Shown: positions 25,252 through 34,439, counted from the first letter of the stretch. The stretch: 64,000 bases of DNA from Lachnospiraceae bacterium (GCA_017432565.1 JAFRIW010000056.1:209467-273466); one strand, 5' to 3'. The notes: generated by a model not told the origin, from the letters alone. Numbers and translations: made by a program.

Positions 25252-26630
25252 AAGAACGCGGGATAACTGATCCTGACACATGCCTCGTCGTCCAGCGTGC
25301 ATTCTCCTTCTGCGACAAGGGCAGCCACGGCAAAGCTCATGGCGATCCGGTGATCCAGGCCGGTGCGGATGAGCGCGCCGTGCAGCGCCGCACCTTCACC
25401 CCGGCTTTTTCCCGCAAGAATCATACCGTCCTCTGTCGGCACTGCCTCGGCGCCCATCGCGCGGAGGTTTTCTGTGACGTAGGCGATCCGGTCAGATTCC
25501 TTGACCTTCAGCTCCGCCGCATCCCGGATCACTGTCTCGCCCTCTGCACAGGCGGCGAGAACAGCGAGAATCGGGATTTCGTCGATCAGCGTCGGGATCA
25601 GTGCACCTTCAATCACAATGCCGCTCAGCTGTGATGAGCGCACCAGAAGATCGCAGGCGGGTTCACCGGGCACACAGCGAAGAGCCTCCTGTGCTTCCTG
25701 AAGAGATCTGCCCAGGAGTACCCCCGGCTCATCCGGATTTTGCCCGGAGGCATAATAAGTCAGGTCTGCCCCCATCTGTTCCACAGCTGTAAGAAAGCCC
25801 GCCCGCGTCGGATTGATGCCCACGCCGCGGACCAGCACTTCGGAGCCGGGAACCAGCAGAGCCGCCGCAATAAAATAAGCGGCAGAGGAGATATCGCCGG
25901 GAACGGAAATATCCTGTGCATATAATTCTTCTGCGGGCCTGATCAGCGCCGTATACGCGCCGGAAGAATTTCCCTGTTCGAAGCCGCAGGACAGCTCCGC
26001 TCCGAATAAGGAGAGCATTTTCTCCGTGTGGTCGCGGGATCGCGCGGGTTCCGTCACGCAGGTTTCTCCTTCCGCATACAGGCCGGCGCAGAGAATGGCC
26101 GATTTGACCTGTGCGGAGGCGACGGGCGAAGTGTAGGAGATGCCGTGCAGCGCCGTACCGCGGATTCGTAGAGGAGCGCAGCCGTTCCCGTTCACAGATT
26201 CGATGTCCGCCCCCATGCGGGAGAGCGGTTCGATGACACGTTTCATCGGCCGGCGGTTGATGGACTCATCTCCGGAGAGAATACAGGTAAATGGCTGCGG
26301 CGCCAGAATGCCGGAGAGTATCCGGGTGGTTGTGCCGCTGTTGCCGGTCTCCAGAAGGGGATCTGCCGGTGCAGACAGGCCCCGGAGACCTTTCCCGTGA
26401 ACCAGGACCTGTGTTTCTCCGGCCGGATCCGTGTGCAGCTCGATCGGAATCTGAAGACGGCGGAAGCAGTCAATTGTGGACAGACAGTCCGCTCCGGAGA
26501 GAAAATGCCGGATTCTTGTGGTTCCCTGTGCAATGGAGCCGAACATGACGGCGCGGTGGGAGATCGACTTATCCCCCGGGATCTGAATACTTCCGGAGAG
26601 AGGGCCGGCGGTCTTTATCAGTTTCATCAT
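25218..26630 (-). CDS. aroA: 3-phosphoshikimate 1-carboxyvinyltransferase (EPSP synthase)
   Basis: 470 residues, somewhat longer than the usual 430. It joins shikimate-3-phosphate and phosphoenolpyruvate in the sixth step of chorismate synthesis. Visible motifs are the N-terminal PGDKSISHRAVMFGSIA, the PEP-site GNSGTTTRILSG, the inter-domain SAQVKSAILCAGL, and the C-terminal TGLDHRIAMSFAVAAL. The start ATG at 26630 overlaps the tyrA stop (ATGA), with AAAGGAG upstream inside tyrA, so the two genes are coupled. aroC of the same pathway lies apart at 61091. The C-terminus overlaps the small membrane protein gene on the + strand. Confidence 0.96.
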   Translation of the reverse strand: MMKLIKTAGPLSGSIQIPGDKSISHRAVMFGSIAQGTTRIRHFLSGADCLSTIDCFRRLQIPIELHTDPAGETQVLVHGKGLRGLSAPADPLLETGNSGTTTRILSGILAPQPFTCILSGDESINRRPMKRVIEPLSRMGADIESVNGNGCAPLRIRGTALHGISYTSPVASAQVKSAILCAGLYAEGETCVTEPARSRDHTEKMLSLFGAELSCGFEQGNSSGAYTALIRPAEELYAQDISVPGDISSAAYFIAAALLVPGSEVLVRGVGINPTRAGFLTAVEQMGADLTYYASGQNPDEPGVLLGRSLQEAQEALRCVPGEPACDLLVRSSQLSGIVIEGALIPTLIDEIPILAVLAACAEGETVIRDAAELKVKESDRIAYVTENLRAMGAEAVPTEDGMILAGKSRGEGAALHGALIRTGLDHRIAMSFAVAALVAEGECTLDDEACVRISYPAFFQDLSSLLSSL

Positions 26631-27838
26631 GAATGACGCTCCTTTCCGGTTTCCTCAGACCGGTGCTGCCGCACAAGGTCGGAAATTCCTTCCGCGATGG
26701 AAGATGTGTGACCTGCCGCCGGATGAACGGTGTAACCGCCGTCCTGCAGAGTACGGACGGCAAGGTCAGCGGAAGCGGCATCCGGCAGTTCCACCCGCAG
26801 GACACCTTCCTGGTATTCCCGGTTATGCGTAATTCCGAGGTTCTTGATGTTGACGCCGTGCTGCGCCAGAATCGTGGCGACGTCCGCGATGACGCCCGGC
26901 CGGTCGGCGATGTCGACGTATAATGAATAGACCTTCCGGATCGGACCGGACGGACCGGTAATGAAGCTGTCCCTGTACATCCTTGCATTTGCAAAAAAGT
27001 CATAGAGCTCCGCCGCGTCGCCTCCGGATATCTTTCCGGCAAAATCAGTCAGAACCCCGATATACTGCTCAAGGAGAGAGAGGATGTTGTCCCGGTTGGT
27101 GAGACAGATCTGCTGCCACATGACCGGAGAAGAGGAAGAAATCCGGGTCAGATCCCGGAAGCCGCCGGCTGCAATCAGCTTCAGCAGCCCGTCTTCGCCG
27201 TCGGAAGCGCGCACCAGATTGACCAGAGATGCCGAGATGACATGAGGCAGGTGGGAGATGGCAGCGACTGCATAGTCGTGCCGGGAGCAGTCCAGCACCA
27301 GCGGAATTGCCTTAAGAGACGCGATCAGCGTGCGGAATTCCTCTGTTTTCTCCGCCGGCACTTCCTCCTCGGGGGTCAGGATATAATAGGCATTTTCAAG
27401 CAGGGAAGCGCGGGAATTGCGGTATCTGGTCCGCTCGGAGCCGGTCATCGGATGTCCGCCGATAAACTGCGGCGCGAGCCGCCCTCCCTCAAAGGAGCGG
27501 ATGTGGTCGTGAATATCCTGCTTGGTGGAACCGATATCCGTGAGAATGGCATCCGGGGAAAGATTAGGCGCGACTGCCGCGATGTTGGCGGCATTGTCGG
27601 CCACGGGTGCGCACAGAAAGACATAGCCGCAATCCCGGAATTCCGGGCCGATCTTCTGAAAGCCCCGGTTGATGACGCCTTCCTCCGCGGCCAGCTCCAG
27701 CGTGTCCTGCGACGGATTAAAAGCGTAAATCGTGCATTCCGGATAAGTGTTTCTGAGTGCCTTTGCGATGGAGCCGCCGATCAGGCCCAGTCCGATCATT
27801 CCGAAACATGCATGTTCAAAATCCGACTTGCCGCTCAT
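26627..27838 (-). CDS. tyrA: Prephenate dehydrogenase with C-terminal ACT domain
   Basis: 403 residues. An NAD-binding Rossmann domain begins with FGMIGLGLIGGSIAKALR, the helical dimerisation domain contains GGHPMTGSE and SHLPHVISASLV, and a C-terminal ACT domain runs from about residue 305 (YSLYVDIADRPGVIADVATIL...VNIKNLGI). It oxidatively decarboxylates prephenate to 4-hydroxyphenylpyruvate for tyrosine; the ACT domain is usually the tyrosine feedback site. First gene of the tyrA-aroA operon on the - strand. A TATAAT on the - strand at 27928-27923 could be its -10, but no good -35 is visible. Confidence 0.95.
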   Translation of the reverse strand: MSGKSDFEHACFGMIGLGLIGGSIAKALRNTYPECTIYAFNPSQDTLELAAEEGVINRGFQKIGPEFRDCGYVFLCAPVADNAANIAAVAPNLSPDAILTDIGSTKQDIHDHIRSFEGGRLAPQFIGGHPMTGSERTRYRNSRASLLENAYYILTPEEEVPAEKTEEFRTLIASLKAIPLVLDCSRHDYAVAAISHLPHVISASLVNLVRASDGEDGLLKLIAAGGFRDLTRISSSSPVMWQQICLTNRDNILSLLEQYIGVLTDFAGKISGGDAAELYDFFANARMYRDSFITGPSGPIRKVYSLYVDIADRPGVIADVATILAQHGVNIKNLGITHNREYQEGVLRVELPDAASADLAVRTLQDGGYTVHPAAGHTSSIAEGISDLVRQHRSEETGKERHS

Positions 27839-27959
27839 TCTTTTGTCTCCTTATCAGTTTTTCCGGCAGCCGCGGGGACATGCAGACGCCCCTGCGGGTA
27901 TCTTCCCGTTTATAATGCAGATATTATACAATATCGGGGCCTGAAAAGCGCGGTGATAA

Positions 27960-27989
27960 TTGACAAAAAAAACAGCAGAAGACTAAAAT
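27960..27989 (+). promoter_or_regulatory. Promoter of leuS
   Basis: TTGACA at 27960-27965 and TAAAAT at 27984-27989 are separated by 18 bases. The start would be near 27996, giving a leader of about 60 bases. The leader holds a short hairpin but no T-box motif. Confidence 0.7.
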
Positions 27990-28009
27990 AGACTAATTGT
28001 ACAACTCAG

Positions 28010-28029
28010 TCAGGCGGGAATCCGCCTGA
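28010..28029 (+). other. Hairpin in the leuS leader
   Basis: An 8-base-pair GC-rich stem (28010-28017 with 28022-28029) closes a GAAT loop, 26 bases before the start codon. No run of T follows directly, so it may affect translation or mRNA stability rather than end transcription. Confidence 0.45.
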
Positions 28030-28055
28030 TCATTACTTTTCAGAGGAGTCATGTT

Positions 28056-30455
28056 ATGAATTACGATTTTAAGGCGATTGAACCGAAGTGGCAGAAAGCG
28101 TGGGAAGAAGCCGGACTGTTCAAGGCTGAGGACTTTTCCGACAAGCCGAAATTTTACGGCCTGGTGGAATTTCCCTATCCCTCCGGTGCGGGTATGCATG
28201 TCGGCCATATCAAGGCTTATTCCAGCATCGAGGTGATCTCCAGAAAGCGCAGGATGCAGGGATACAATGTCCTGTTCCCGATCGGCTTTGACGCGTTCGG
28301 CCTGCCGACCGAGAACTATGCGGTCAAGACCAATACGCATCCCCGGATTATTACGGACCGCAACATCGAGAAGTTCTCCATGCAGCTGCGCAAGGTCGGC
28401 TTTTCCTTTGACTGGGACCGCACGGTCGACACCACGGACGAAGACTATTACCACTGGACACAGTGGATCTTCCTGAAGCTCTTTGAGCACGGCCTGGTTT
28501 TCCGCAATAAGGCGCTCGTGAATTACTGCCCGCACTGCAAAGTCGTCCTTTCCAACGAAGACTCCCAGGGCGGAAAATGCGATATCTGCCACAGCGATGT
28601 CATCCAGCTGTCCAAGGATGTCTGGTATCTGCGTATTACCGATTACGCGGAAAAGCTTCTGCAGGGTCTGGAAACGGTTGACTATCCCGAGAATATCAAG
28701 CAGCAGGAGATCAACTGGATCGGAAAATCCACCGGCGCGTTTGTCAACTTCCGGGTTGCCGGAAAAGACGATAATATCGAGATTTATACCACCCGTCCGG
28801 ATACCCTGTTCGGCGTAACCTTTATGGTCATGGCACCCGAACACCCGCTGATCGACCGCTATGCGGACGAAATCACCAATATGGACGCCATCCGGGCATA
28901 CCGCGAAGAGTGCGCGAAAAAGACGGAGTTCGAGCGCACGCAGCTTGTCAAGGACAAGACCGGTCTGAAGATTGAAGGCATTACAGCCGTCAATCCGGTC
29001 AACGGCGAAGAGGTCCCGATTTTTGTGGCGGATTATGTCATGATGGGTTACGGAACCGGCGCGATCATGGCGGTTCCCGCTCACGATCAGAGAGACTGGG
29101 ATTTCGCACATGCCTTTGATATTCCGATTATTCAGGTCATCGAAGGCGGCGATATCGAAAAGGAAGCCTACACCGGCGACGGTCAGATGATCAACTCGGA
29201 CTTCCTGAACGGTTATGACAACAAGAAGGATTCCATCGCGCGCATGATCGAAGTCCTCGAGGAGCGCGGCATCGGTCATAAGGGCATTCAGTACAAGATG
29301 AAGGACTGGGCTTTCAACCGCCAGCGCTACTGGGGTGAGCCGATCCCGCTGATCCACTGCCCGAACTGCGGTGTTGTGGCGGTTCCTTATGAAGAGCTGC
29401 CGCTGCGGCTTCCGGAAGTGGAAGATTTTGAGCCCGGAACAGACGGAAAGAGCCCGCTGGCCCGGATCGACAGCTTTGTCAACTGCACATGCCCGAAATG
29501 TAAAGGACCCGCGAAGCGGGAGACCGATACCATGCCGCAGTGGGCAGGTTCTTCCTGGTATTTCCTCCGCTATTGCGATGCGCACAACGATCAGGCTTTT
29601 GCCGATCCGAAGAAGCTCGCCTACTGGATGCCGGTGGACTGGTACAACGGCGGTATGGAGCACGTGACCAGACATCTTCTGTATTCCAGATTCTGGCATC
29701 AGTTCCTTTATGATATCGGCGAAGTGCCCTGCCCGGAGCCGTATGCAAAGCGCTCCGCACAGGGAATGATCCTCGGCGCGGACGGAGAGAAGATGTCAAA
29801 ATCCAGAGGCAATGTCGTGGATCCGCTGGATATCGTCGAGACCTACGGCGCCGACACACTCCGCACCTATGTCATGTTCATGGGTGACTACGGCAGTGCG
29901 GCCCCCTGGAATGATGCCTCTGTGCGCGGCGTCAAGCGCTTCCTGGACCGCGTGGCGGGCCTGACGGATCTGATCACGGAGGAGCCGGTGCAGTCGCTGG
30001 AGAGCGGTATTCACAAGGCGATCAAGAAGGTCAGCTCCGACATCGAGGATCAGAAATTCAACACAGCCATCGCCTGCCTGATGACCCTGATCAACGATAT
30101 TTATAAAAAAGGAAAGATCGGCCGGGACCAGCTGATCAGCTTCCTGAAGCTGCTTTCCCCGTTTGCGCCGCATATCACCGAAGAGATTTACCATGAGATC
30201 GGCGGAACGGATTACCTGACGGTGTCAGCATGGCCCGAATATGATGAGGAAAAGACCGTCGATGCCATGATCGAGATCGGCGTTCAGGTGAACGGAAAGG
30301 TGCGCGGCACCGTGCTGATTCCGAAGGATGCTGAAAAGGAAGAGGCACTCTCACTCGGCAGAGCAAATGAAAAAGTTGCGGCTGCCATGGCGGGAAAGAC
30401 GATCGTTAAGGAGATCTACGTTCCTGGCAAGATTCTGAATTATGTGGTAAAATAA
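28056..30455 (+). CDS. leuS: Leucine--tRNA ligase
   Basis: Class I aminoacyl-tRNA synthetase of 799 residues. The HIGH signature appears as HVGH in SGAGMHVGHIKAY, and KMSKS is exact in KMSKSRGNVVDP. The CP1 editing domain is present (TTRPDTLFGVTFMVMAPEHP; GYGTGAIMAVPAHDQRD), and zinc-type cysteines occur in NYCPHCKVVL and IHCPNCGVV. The C-terminal domain ends EIYVPGKILNYVVK. It charges tRNA-Leu in the cytoplasm. It stands alone behind its own promoter; the 217-base upstream gap is shared with the divergent tyrA and lacks the T-box found in front of many Firmicute synthetase genes. Confidence 0.98.
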   Translation: MNYDFKAIEPKWQKAWEEAGLFKAEDFSDKPKFYGLVEFPYPSGAGMHVGHIKAYSSIEVISRKRRMQGYNVLFPIGFDAFGLPTENYAVKTNTHPRIITDRNIEKFSMQLRKVGFSFDWDRTVDTTDEDYYHWTQWIFLKLFEHGLVFRNKALVNYCPHCKVVLSNEDSQGGKCDICHSDVIQLSKDVWYLRITDYAEKLLQGLETVDYPENIKQQEINWIGKSTGAFVNFRVAGKDDNIEIYTTRPDTLFGVTFMVMAPEHPLIDRYADEITNMDAIRAYREECAKKTEFERTQLVKDKTGLKIEGITAVNPVNGEEVPIFVADYVMMGYGTGAIMAVPAHDQRDWDFAHAFDIPIIQVIEGGDIEKEAYTGDGQMINSDFLNGYDNKKDSIARMIEVLEERGIGHKGIQYKMKDWAFNRQRYWGEPIPLIHCPNCGVVAVPYEELPLRLPEVEDFEPGTDGKSPLARIDSFVNCTCPKCKGPAKRETDTMPQWAGSSWYFLRYCDAHNDQAFADPKKLAYWMPVDWYNGGMEHVTRHLLYSRFWHQFLYDIGEVPCPEPYAKRSAQGMILGADGEKMSKSRGNVVDPLDIVETYGADTLRTYVMFMGDYGSAAPWNDASVRGVKRFLDRVAGLTDLITEEPVQSLESGIHKAIKKVSSDIEDQKFNTAIACLMTLINDIYKKGKIGRDQLISFLKLLSPFAPHITEEIYHEIGGTDYLTVSAWPEYDEEKTVDAMIEIGVQVNGKVRGTVLIPKDAEKEEALSLGRANEKVAAAMAGKTIVKEIYVPGKILNYVVK

Positions 30456-30530
30456 TCACACAATTCAACTGAATTGAATATAGCTTTCTGACAAAATGCG
30501 CGGACAGGTATTTTACATCGGAGGTGTTCT

Positions 30531-32069
30531 ATGGCAAGAAAGAAACTCGTCATTCTGCATTCCAACGATCTTCACGGAGATTTTCTGCCGAAGCATGAAA
30601 ACCGCCCCGTTCCGGTCAGGACGGAAGGCGGAGAGAACATTCCGCAGCTTCCGGACGGCACTGAGGAACAGGAAGATCCCGGTTTGGAAACCGGCGGAAT
30701 TGTCCGGCTCTCCGGCTATGTAAAAAAGACGCGCAGTGAAGAAAAAAATGTTCTGTATCTCAACGCGGGCGATCTGTTCCGCGGATCGGTGATTGACTCG
30801 GAGTATATGGGTCTTTCGACGATCGATCTGATGAATCTGCTCAGACCCGACGTGACCACCGTCGGAAATCATGAAGTGGATTACGGCGTGGCGCACCTTC
30901 TCTTTCTGGAGAAGTGCGCCCGCTTTCCCATCATCAACGCCAATCTGTTTATCTCCATCAACAACGCAAGACTCTTCGAGCCGTACCGCGAGGTGACGCT
31001 GGACGGTATGCGGATTCTGGTCATCGGCCTTCTGACGGAAGAGGTTCTGTCTTCCACGAAAGGAGAGAAGGTCATCGGGACCTTTATCGATGTCGAGGAA
31101 GCGGCGAAGGAAGTCGGTGTCATCTGCGACAATTACCGCACGAAGAGCACCGATCTGGTAATCCTGCTGACCCATATCGGCATTGAGGAAGACCGGAAGC
31201 TGGCAGAGCTTCTGCATCCGGACTGGGGCGTAAACCTGATTATCGGCGGACATTCCCACACACTGATGGAGAAGCCGGAGGTGATCAACGGCATTCCGAT
31301 TGTTCAGGTCGGAAAAGGCTCCGGACAGATCGGCCGGTTTGATATCGAATATGACACGTTCTGGAACAGGATTGTCGCGCTGAAGTGGCAGTGCGTTCCG
31401 ATCAATGAAGAGACAGCCCCGAAGGATCCGATCATGGAGCAGCTGCTCGAGCGCTATCGCGGTGAGACCGACGCAAAATATCAGCGGATCGTGACGACTT
31501 TCGCGAGAGAGCTTACACACCCGAGCCGGATTCAGGAGACGGAGCTCGGAAATCTCTATGCGGATCTGCTTCAGACGGACAGCAGCTTCGATATTATGAT
31601 GATGGGCTCCGGTGCGATCCGGAAGGAAAAACTCGGACCGATCGTGGCTTATCAGGATATGCTGGAGAACACACCTTTCGATGATCTTCTGTGGATGCTG
31701 AAGGTCACGGGAGAGCAGTTCAGAAGGATGATTCAGTACATCTTCCGGGATGATGCCTGGGAGGGCCACACCGAGTTTTACCAGTACTCACAGGGCGTGC
31801 GGATCGTCTACAGAAAGAGCACGCACACGCTGGAGGAGCTTTCCTTCCGCGGAGAGGAAATCCGGGACGATCAGGAGTTCCTGATCGCCATGCAGAGTTA
31901 TCATTACAACAATTTCGACGAGTTTTTCAATGTTCCCATCGCGGAAGTCAGAAAAAATATGAAGCCCCGTGTCGTCGCCACCTCCGTCAACAACATTGTG
32001 GAGGAATACTTCACAACCCATCAGGGACTGGATTCACAGGTCGAAGGAAGAATCGTGATTCTGGACTGA
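30531..32069 (+). CDS. Metallophosphoesterase/5'-nucleotidase family protein, no signal peptide
   Basis: 512-residue protein of the UshA/5'-nucleotidase family. The N-terminal metallophosphatase domain has LHSNDLHGD, NAGDLFRGS, VGNHEVDYG and GGHSHTLME, which supply the di-metal ligands. The C-terminal nucleotidase domain has EXGNLYADLLQ-like and MMGSGAIRK segments. Most relatives are exported, yet this one begins MARKKLVILHSNDLHG with no signal peptide, so it should be cytoplasmic, acting perhaps on nucleotides, cyclic nucleotides or related phosphates. The insertion between the first two motifs (about residues 20-45) is charged and Pro-rich. It has its own ribosome site (GGAGG) 75 bases after leuS. 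Confidence 0.85.
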   Translation: MARKKLVILHSNDLHGDFLPKHENRPVPVRTEGGENIPQLPDGTEEQEDPGLETGGIVRLSGYVKKTRSEEKNVLYLNAGDLFRGSVIDSEYMGLSTIDLMNLLRPDVTTVGNHEVDYGVAHLLFLEKCARFPIINANLFISINNARLFEPYREVTLDGMRILVIGLLTEEVLSSTKGEKVIGTFIDVEEAAKEVGVICDNYRTKSTDLVILLTHIGIEEDRKLAELLHPDWGVNLIIGGHSHTLMEKPEVINGIPIVQVGKGSGQIGRFDIEYDTFWNRIVALKWQCVPINEETAPKDPIMEQLLERYRGETDAKYQRIVTTFARELTHPSRIQETELGNLYADLLQTDSSFDIMMMGSGAIRKEKLGPIVAYQDMLENTPFDDLLWMLKVTGEQFRRMIQYIFRDDAWEGHTEFYQYSQGVRIVYRKSTHTLEELSFRGEEIRDDQEFLIAMQSYHYNNFDEFFNVPIAEVRKNMKPRVVATSVNNIVEEYFTTHQGLDSQVEGRIVILD

Positions 32070-32078
32070 AGATCCTTC

Positions 32079-32107
32079 TTGTATAACCCCGCTCTTTTTA
32101 GTAAAAT
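32079..32107 (+). promoter_or_regulatory. Candidate promoter of the EF-G-like gene
   Basis: TTGTAT at 32079 and TAAAAT at 32102-32107 are spaced by 17 bases. The -10 sits in the loop of the hairpin at 32088-32134, so the terminator of the previous gene and the promoter of the next are interleaved. Confidence 0.45.
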
Positions 32108-32141
32108 AGTCTAAGGGCTTTGCAAAAGAGCGGGTCTCTTT
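32088..32141 (+). terminator. Hairpin after the nucleotidase gene
   Basis: CCCGCTCTTTT at 32088-32098 pairs with AAAAGAGCGGG at 32124-32134, an 11-base-pair stem with a 25-base loop, followed by TCTCTTT. The large loop makes it a less efficient terminator than the others here. Confidence 0.55.
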
Positions 32142-32176
32142 ATGCAAAATTCCATGAAAAAAGCGGAGGGCATGAC

Positions 32177-34270
32177 ATGAAGGTTTACACAACTGACAAG
32201 ATCAGAAACGTAGTGTTGCTTGGACATGGCAGCGCCGGTAAGACATCACTTGCAGAGGCAATGTGCTATCTCGGCGGGATCACATCCCGGCTGGGAAGAG
32301 TTGAGGACGGCTCCACTGTCAGCGATTTCACCAAGGAAGAGCAGAAGCGCGGAATTTCGATCCGGACATCGCTGATTCCGATCGAGTGGAATGACTACAA
32401 GATTAATATCCTGGATACACCCGGATATTTTGACTTCATCGGTGAAGTGGAAGAAGCAATTTCCGTAGCGGACGCGGCAATCATCGTCGTATCCGGAAAG
32501 TCCGGCATCGAGGCCGGCACGGAGAGAGCATGGGATCTGTGCGAGAAGTATAATCTTCCCCGCATGTTCTTTGTGACGGATATGGACATTGACAATGTGT
32601 CCTATCACAATACCGTCGAGAACCTGATCGCGGAATACGGAAAAAAGATTGCTCCGTTCAATTTCCCGATCCGTGAAAACGAGCAGTATGTGGGTTATGT
32701 GAACGTCATTCAGGAGAAGGGCTTCCGCTGGAACGGCAAGGATGCCGTTGAAGCGGATGTGCCGGATTACTGCGCGGATCATCTCGAGGAGTATCGCGAA
32801 GAGCTCATGGAAGCTGTCGCAGAGACTTCCGAAGAGTTCATGGAGCGCTATTTCGGCGGTGACACCTTCTCGGAGGCGGAGATCCGCGCGGCTGTGCGCA
32901 CCAGCATCCAGGACGGCACGATCGTTCCGGTAGAGTGCGGCGCCAGCATCGCCTGCCGCGGCGTTTACACGCTGATGGATGATATTGTGAAGTATCTTCC
33001 TTCCGCCGAGAGCCGCAAGGTGAACGGCATCAACCTCAAGACCAATGAGATCTTCGAGGCGAACTTCGATTTCTCCAAGCCGAAGTCCGCATTCATCTTC
33101 AAGACCATCGTCGATCCGTTCATCGGCCGTTATTCCCTGATCAAGGTCCGTTCCGGCGTGTTCAAGACCGATGATGTCGTCTATGACAGCTCGCTTGAGA
33201 CCGAGATGAAGCTCGGCAAGATCTATATCATGCAGGGCAACAAGACCGTTGAGGTTCCGGAACTCCACGCGGGAGACCTCGGTGCGGTTGCGAAGCTCGG
33301 CGAAGCAAGAACCGGTGATACACTGTCCACCAAAGCGACACCGATCCAGTATCCTAAGATGGATATTTCCACACCGTACACTTATCTGCGCTACAATGCG
33401 AAGAATAAGAACGACATTGACAAGATTGCACAGGCAATGGCGAAGATCGCTTCCGAGGATCCGACCTTCAGAGCCGTCAATGACGCTGAGAACAGACAGT
33501 CCCTGATCTACGGCATGGGCGACCTGCATCTGGATGTCGTGAAATCCATGCTGCAGAACGAGTATAAGGTCGAGATCGAGACCATGGCACCGAAGGTGGC
33601 ATTCCGCGAGACGATCCGCAAGACTTCGGACGTGGAATACAAGTACAAGAAGCAGTCCGGCGGACACGGTCAGTACGGCCATGTCAAAATCCGGTTCTCG
33701 CCTTCGGATGATCTCTCTGTTCCGTACACCTTCAGCGAGGAAGTTGTCGGCGGTTCCGTTCCGAAGAACTTCTTCCCGGCAGTTGAAAAGGGTATCGCGG
33801 AATCCGTTCAGCGCGGACCGCTGGCCGCTTATCCGGTTGTCGGCGTAAACGCTGTTCTGTACGATGGCTCCTATCATCCGGTAGACTCCTCCGAAATGGC
33901 CTTCAAGACCGCTGCCATCCAGGCATTCAAGAAGGGCTTTATGGAGGCGGGACCGATCCTGCTTGAGCCGATTGTCTCTCTGAAGGTTACCGTTCCGGAC
34001 ACCTACACCGGTGATGTCATGGGCGACCTGAACAAGCGCCGCGGCCGTGTTCTCGGCATGAACCCGATTCCGGGCGGCAAGCAGCTGATCGAGGCGGAAG
34101 TGCCGCAGATGGAACTGTTCAGCTACTGCACAGACCTGCGCTCCATGACAGGCGGACGCGGCGTCTACGAGTACGAGTTCATTCGCTATGAGCAGACACC
34201 TGCCGACATCCAGAGCAAGGAAGTTGCAGCGCGTGCGGAAGCAGTTGCGGAAGGATATGCAGAAGCTTAA
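32177..34270 (+). CDS. Elongation factor G-like GTPase (EF-G paralogue)
   Basis: 697 residues with the full EF-G domain plan: GTPase domain, domain II, and domains III-V (SGGHGQYGHVKIRF and GDVMGDLNKRRGRVLGM are domain IV/V marks). Two GTPase motifs differ from canonical EF-G. G1 is GHGSAGKT (16-23), but the G3 motif is DTPGYFDF, with Tyr84 replacing the catalytic His, and the G4 NKxD box reads TDMD (134-137). These are features of EF-G-like paralogues, whose role is less known than that of translocase FusA; ribosome recycling, stress or protection functions are possible. ATG 32177 with upstream GCGGAGGG is chosen over ATG 32120. Confidence 0.88.
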   Translation: MKVYTTDKIRNVVLLGHGSAGKTSLAEAMCYLGGITSRLGRVEDGSTVSDFTKEEQKRGISIRTSLIPIEWNDYKINILDTPGYFDFIGEVEEAISVADAAIIVVSGKSGIEAGTERAWDLCEKYNLPRMFFVTDMDIDNVSYHNTVENLIAEYGKKIAPFNFPIRENEQYVGYVNVIQEKGFRWNGKDAVEADVPDYCADHLEEYREELMEAVAETSEEFMERYFGGDTFSEAEIRAAVRTSIQDGTIVPVECGASIACRGVYTLMDDIVKYLPSAESRKVNGINLKTNEIFEANFDFSKPKSAFIFKTIVDPFIGRYSLIKVRSGVFKTDDVVYDSSLETEMKLGKIYIMQGNKTVEVPELHAGDLGAVAKLGEARTGDTLSTKATPIQYPKMDISTPYTYLRYNAKNKNDIDKIAQAMAKIASEDPTFRAVNDAENRQSLIYGMGDLHLDVVKSMLQNEYKVEIETMAPKVAFRETIRKTSDVEYKYKKQSGGHGQYGHVKIRFSPSDDLSVPYTFSEEVVGGSVPKNFFPAVEKGIAESVQRGPLAAYPVVGVNAVLYDGSYHPVDSSEMAFKTAAIQAFKKGFMEAGPILLEPIVSLKVTVPDTYTGDVMGDLNKRRGRVLGMNPIPGGKQLIEAEVPQMELFSYCTDLRSMTGGRGVYEYEFIRYEQTPADIQSKEVAARAEAVAEGYAEA

Positions 34271-34316
34271 TCCCAGGGGACGGGAAAGGTATTCTGAAAA
34301 CAATATTCATTGGGGG

Positions 34317-34345
34317 AAGAGCCGGACAGTTTTGTCCGGCTCTTT
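34317..34345 (+). terminator. Terminator after the EF-G-like gene
   Basis: A 12-base-pair stem (34317-34328 with 34333-34344) closes a GTTT loop, and the T-rich right arm ends in CTCTTTA. It lies directly before the gntR promoter. Confidence 0.8.
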
Positions 34346-34347
34346 AA

Positions 34348-34377
34348 TTGACTTTATTCCGGGGATTGTATACAATC
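34348..34377 (+). promoter_or_regulatory. gntR-icd promoter with overlapping palindromic operator
   Basis: TTGACT at 34348-34353 and TACAAT at 34371-34376 are spaced by 17 bases. A perfect 14-base palindrome, GATTGTATACAATC at 34364-34377, covers the end of the spacer and the whole -10. FCD-type GntR proteins commonly bind TNGTNNACNA-like palindromes, so this is probably the autorepression site of the regulator encoded 63 bases downstream. Confidence 0.75.
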
Positions 34378-34439
34378 ATACATGACTGCGGATTGTTTCT
34401 GCGGCACTTAATTTTCACAGAATAAAGGGGCGGTATTCC

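Noticed and set aside
27871..27899. GC-rich imperfect hairpin in the tyrA-leuS gap as a riboswitch
   Set aside because: It is a simple stem with a bulge in the tyrA leader on the - strand and has no recognisable riboswitch core.
27993..29699. 568-codon open frame on the - strand inside leuS
   Set aside because: It is opposite an unmistakable synthetase with exact motifs and shows no protein family; shadow frame.
32246..34303. 685-codon open frame on the - strand opposite the EF-G-like gene
   Set aside because: It mirrors a strongly biased GC-rich coding gene, has no known domain and overlaps a sure gene over its whole length. It is a shadow of codon bias.
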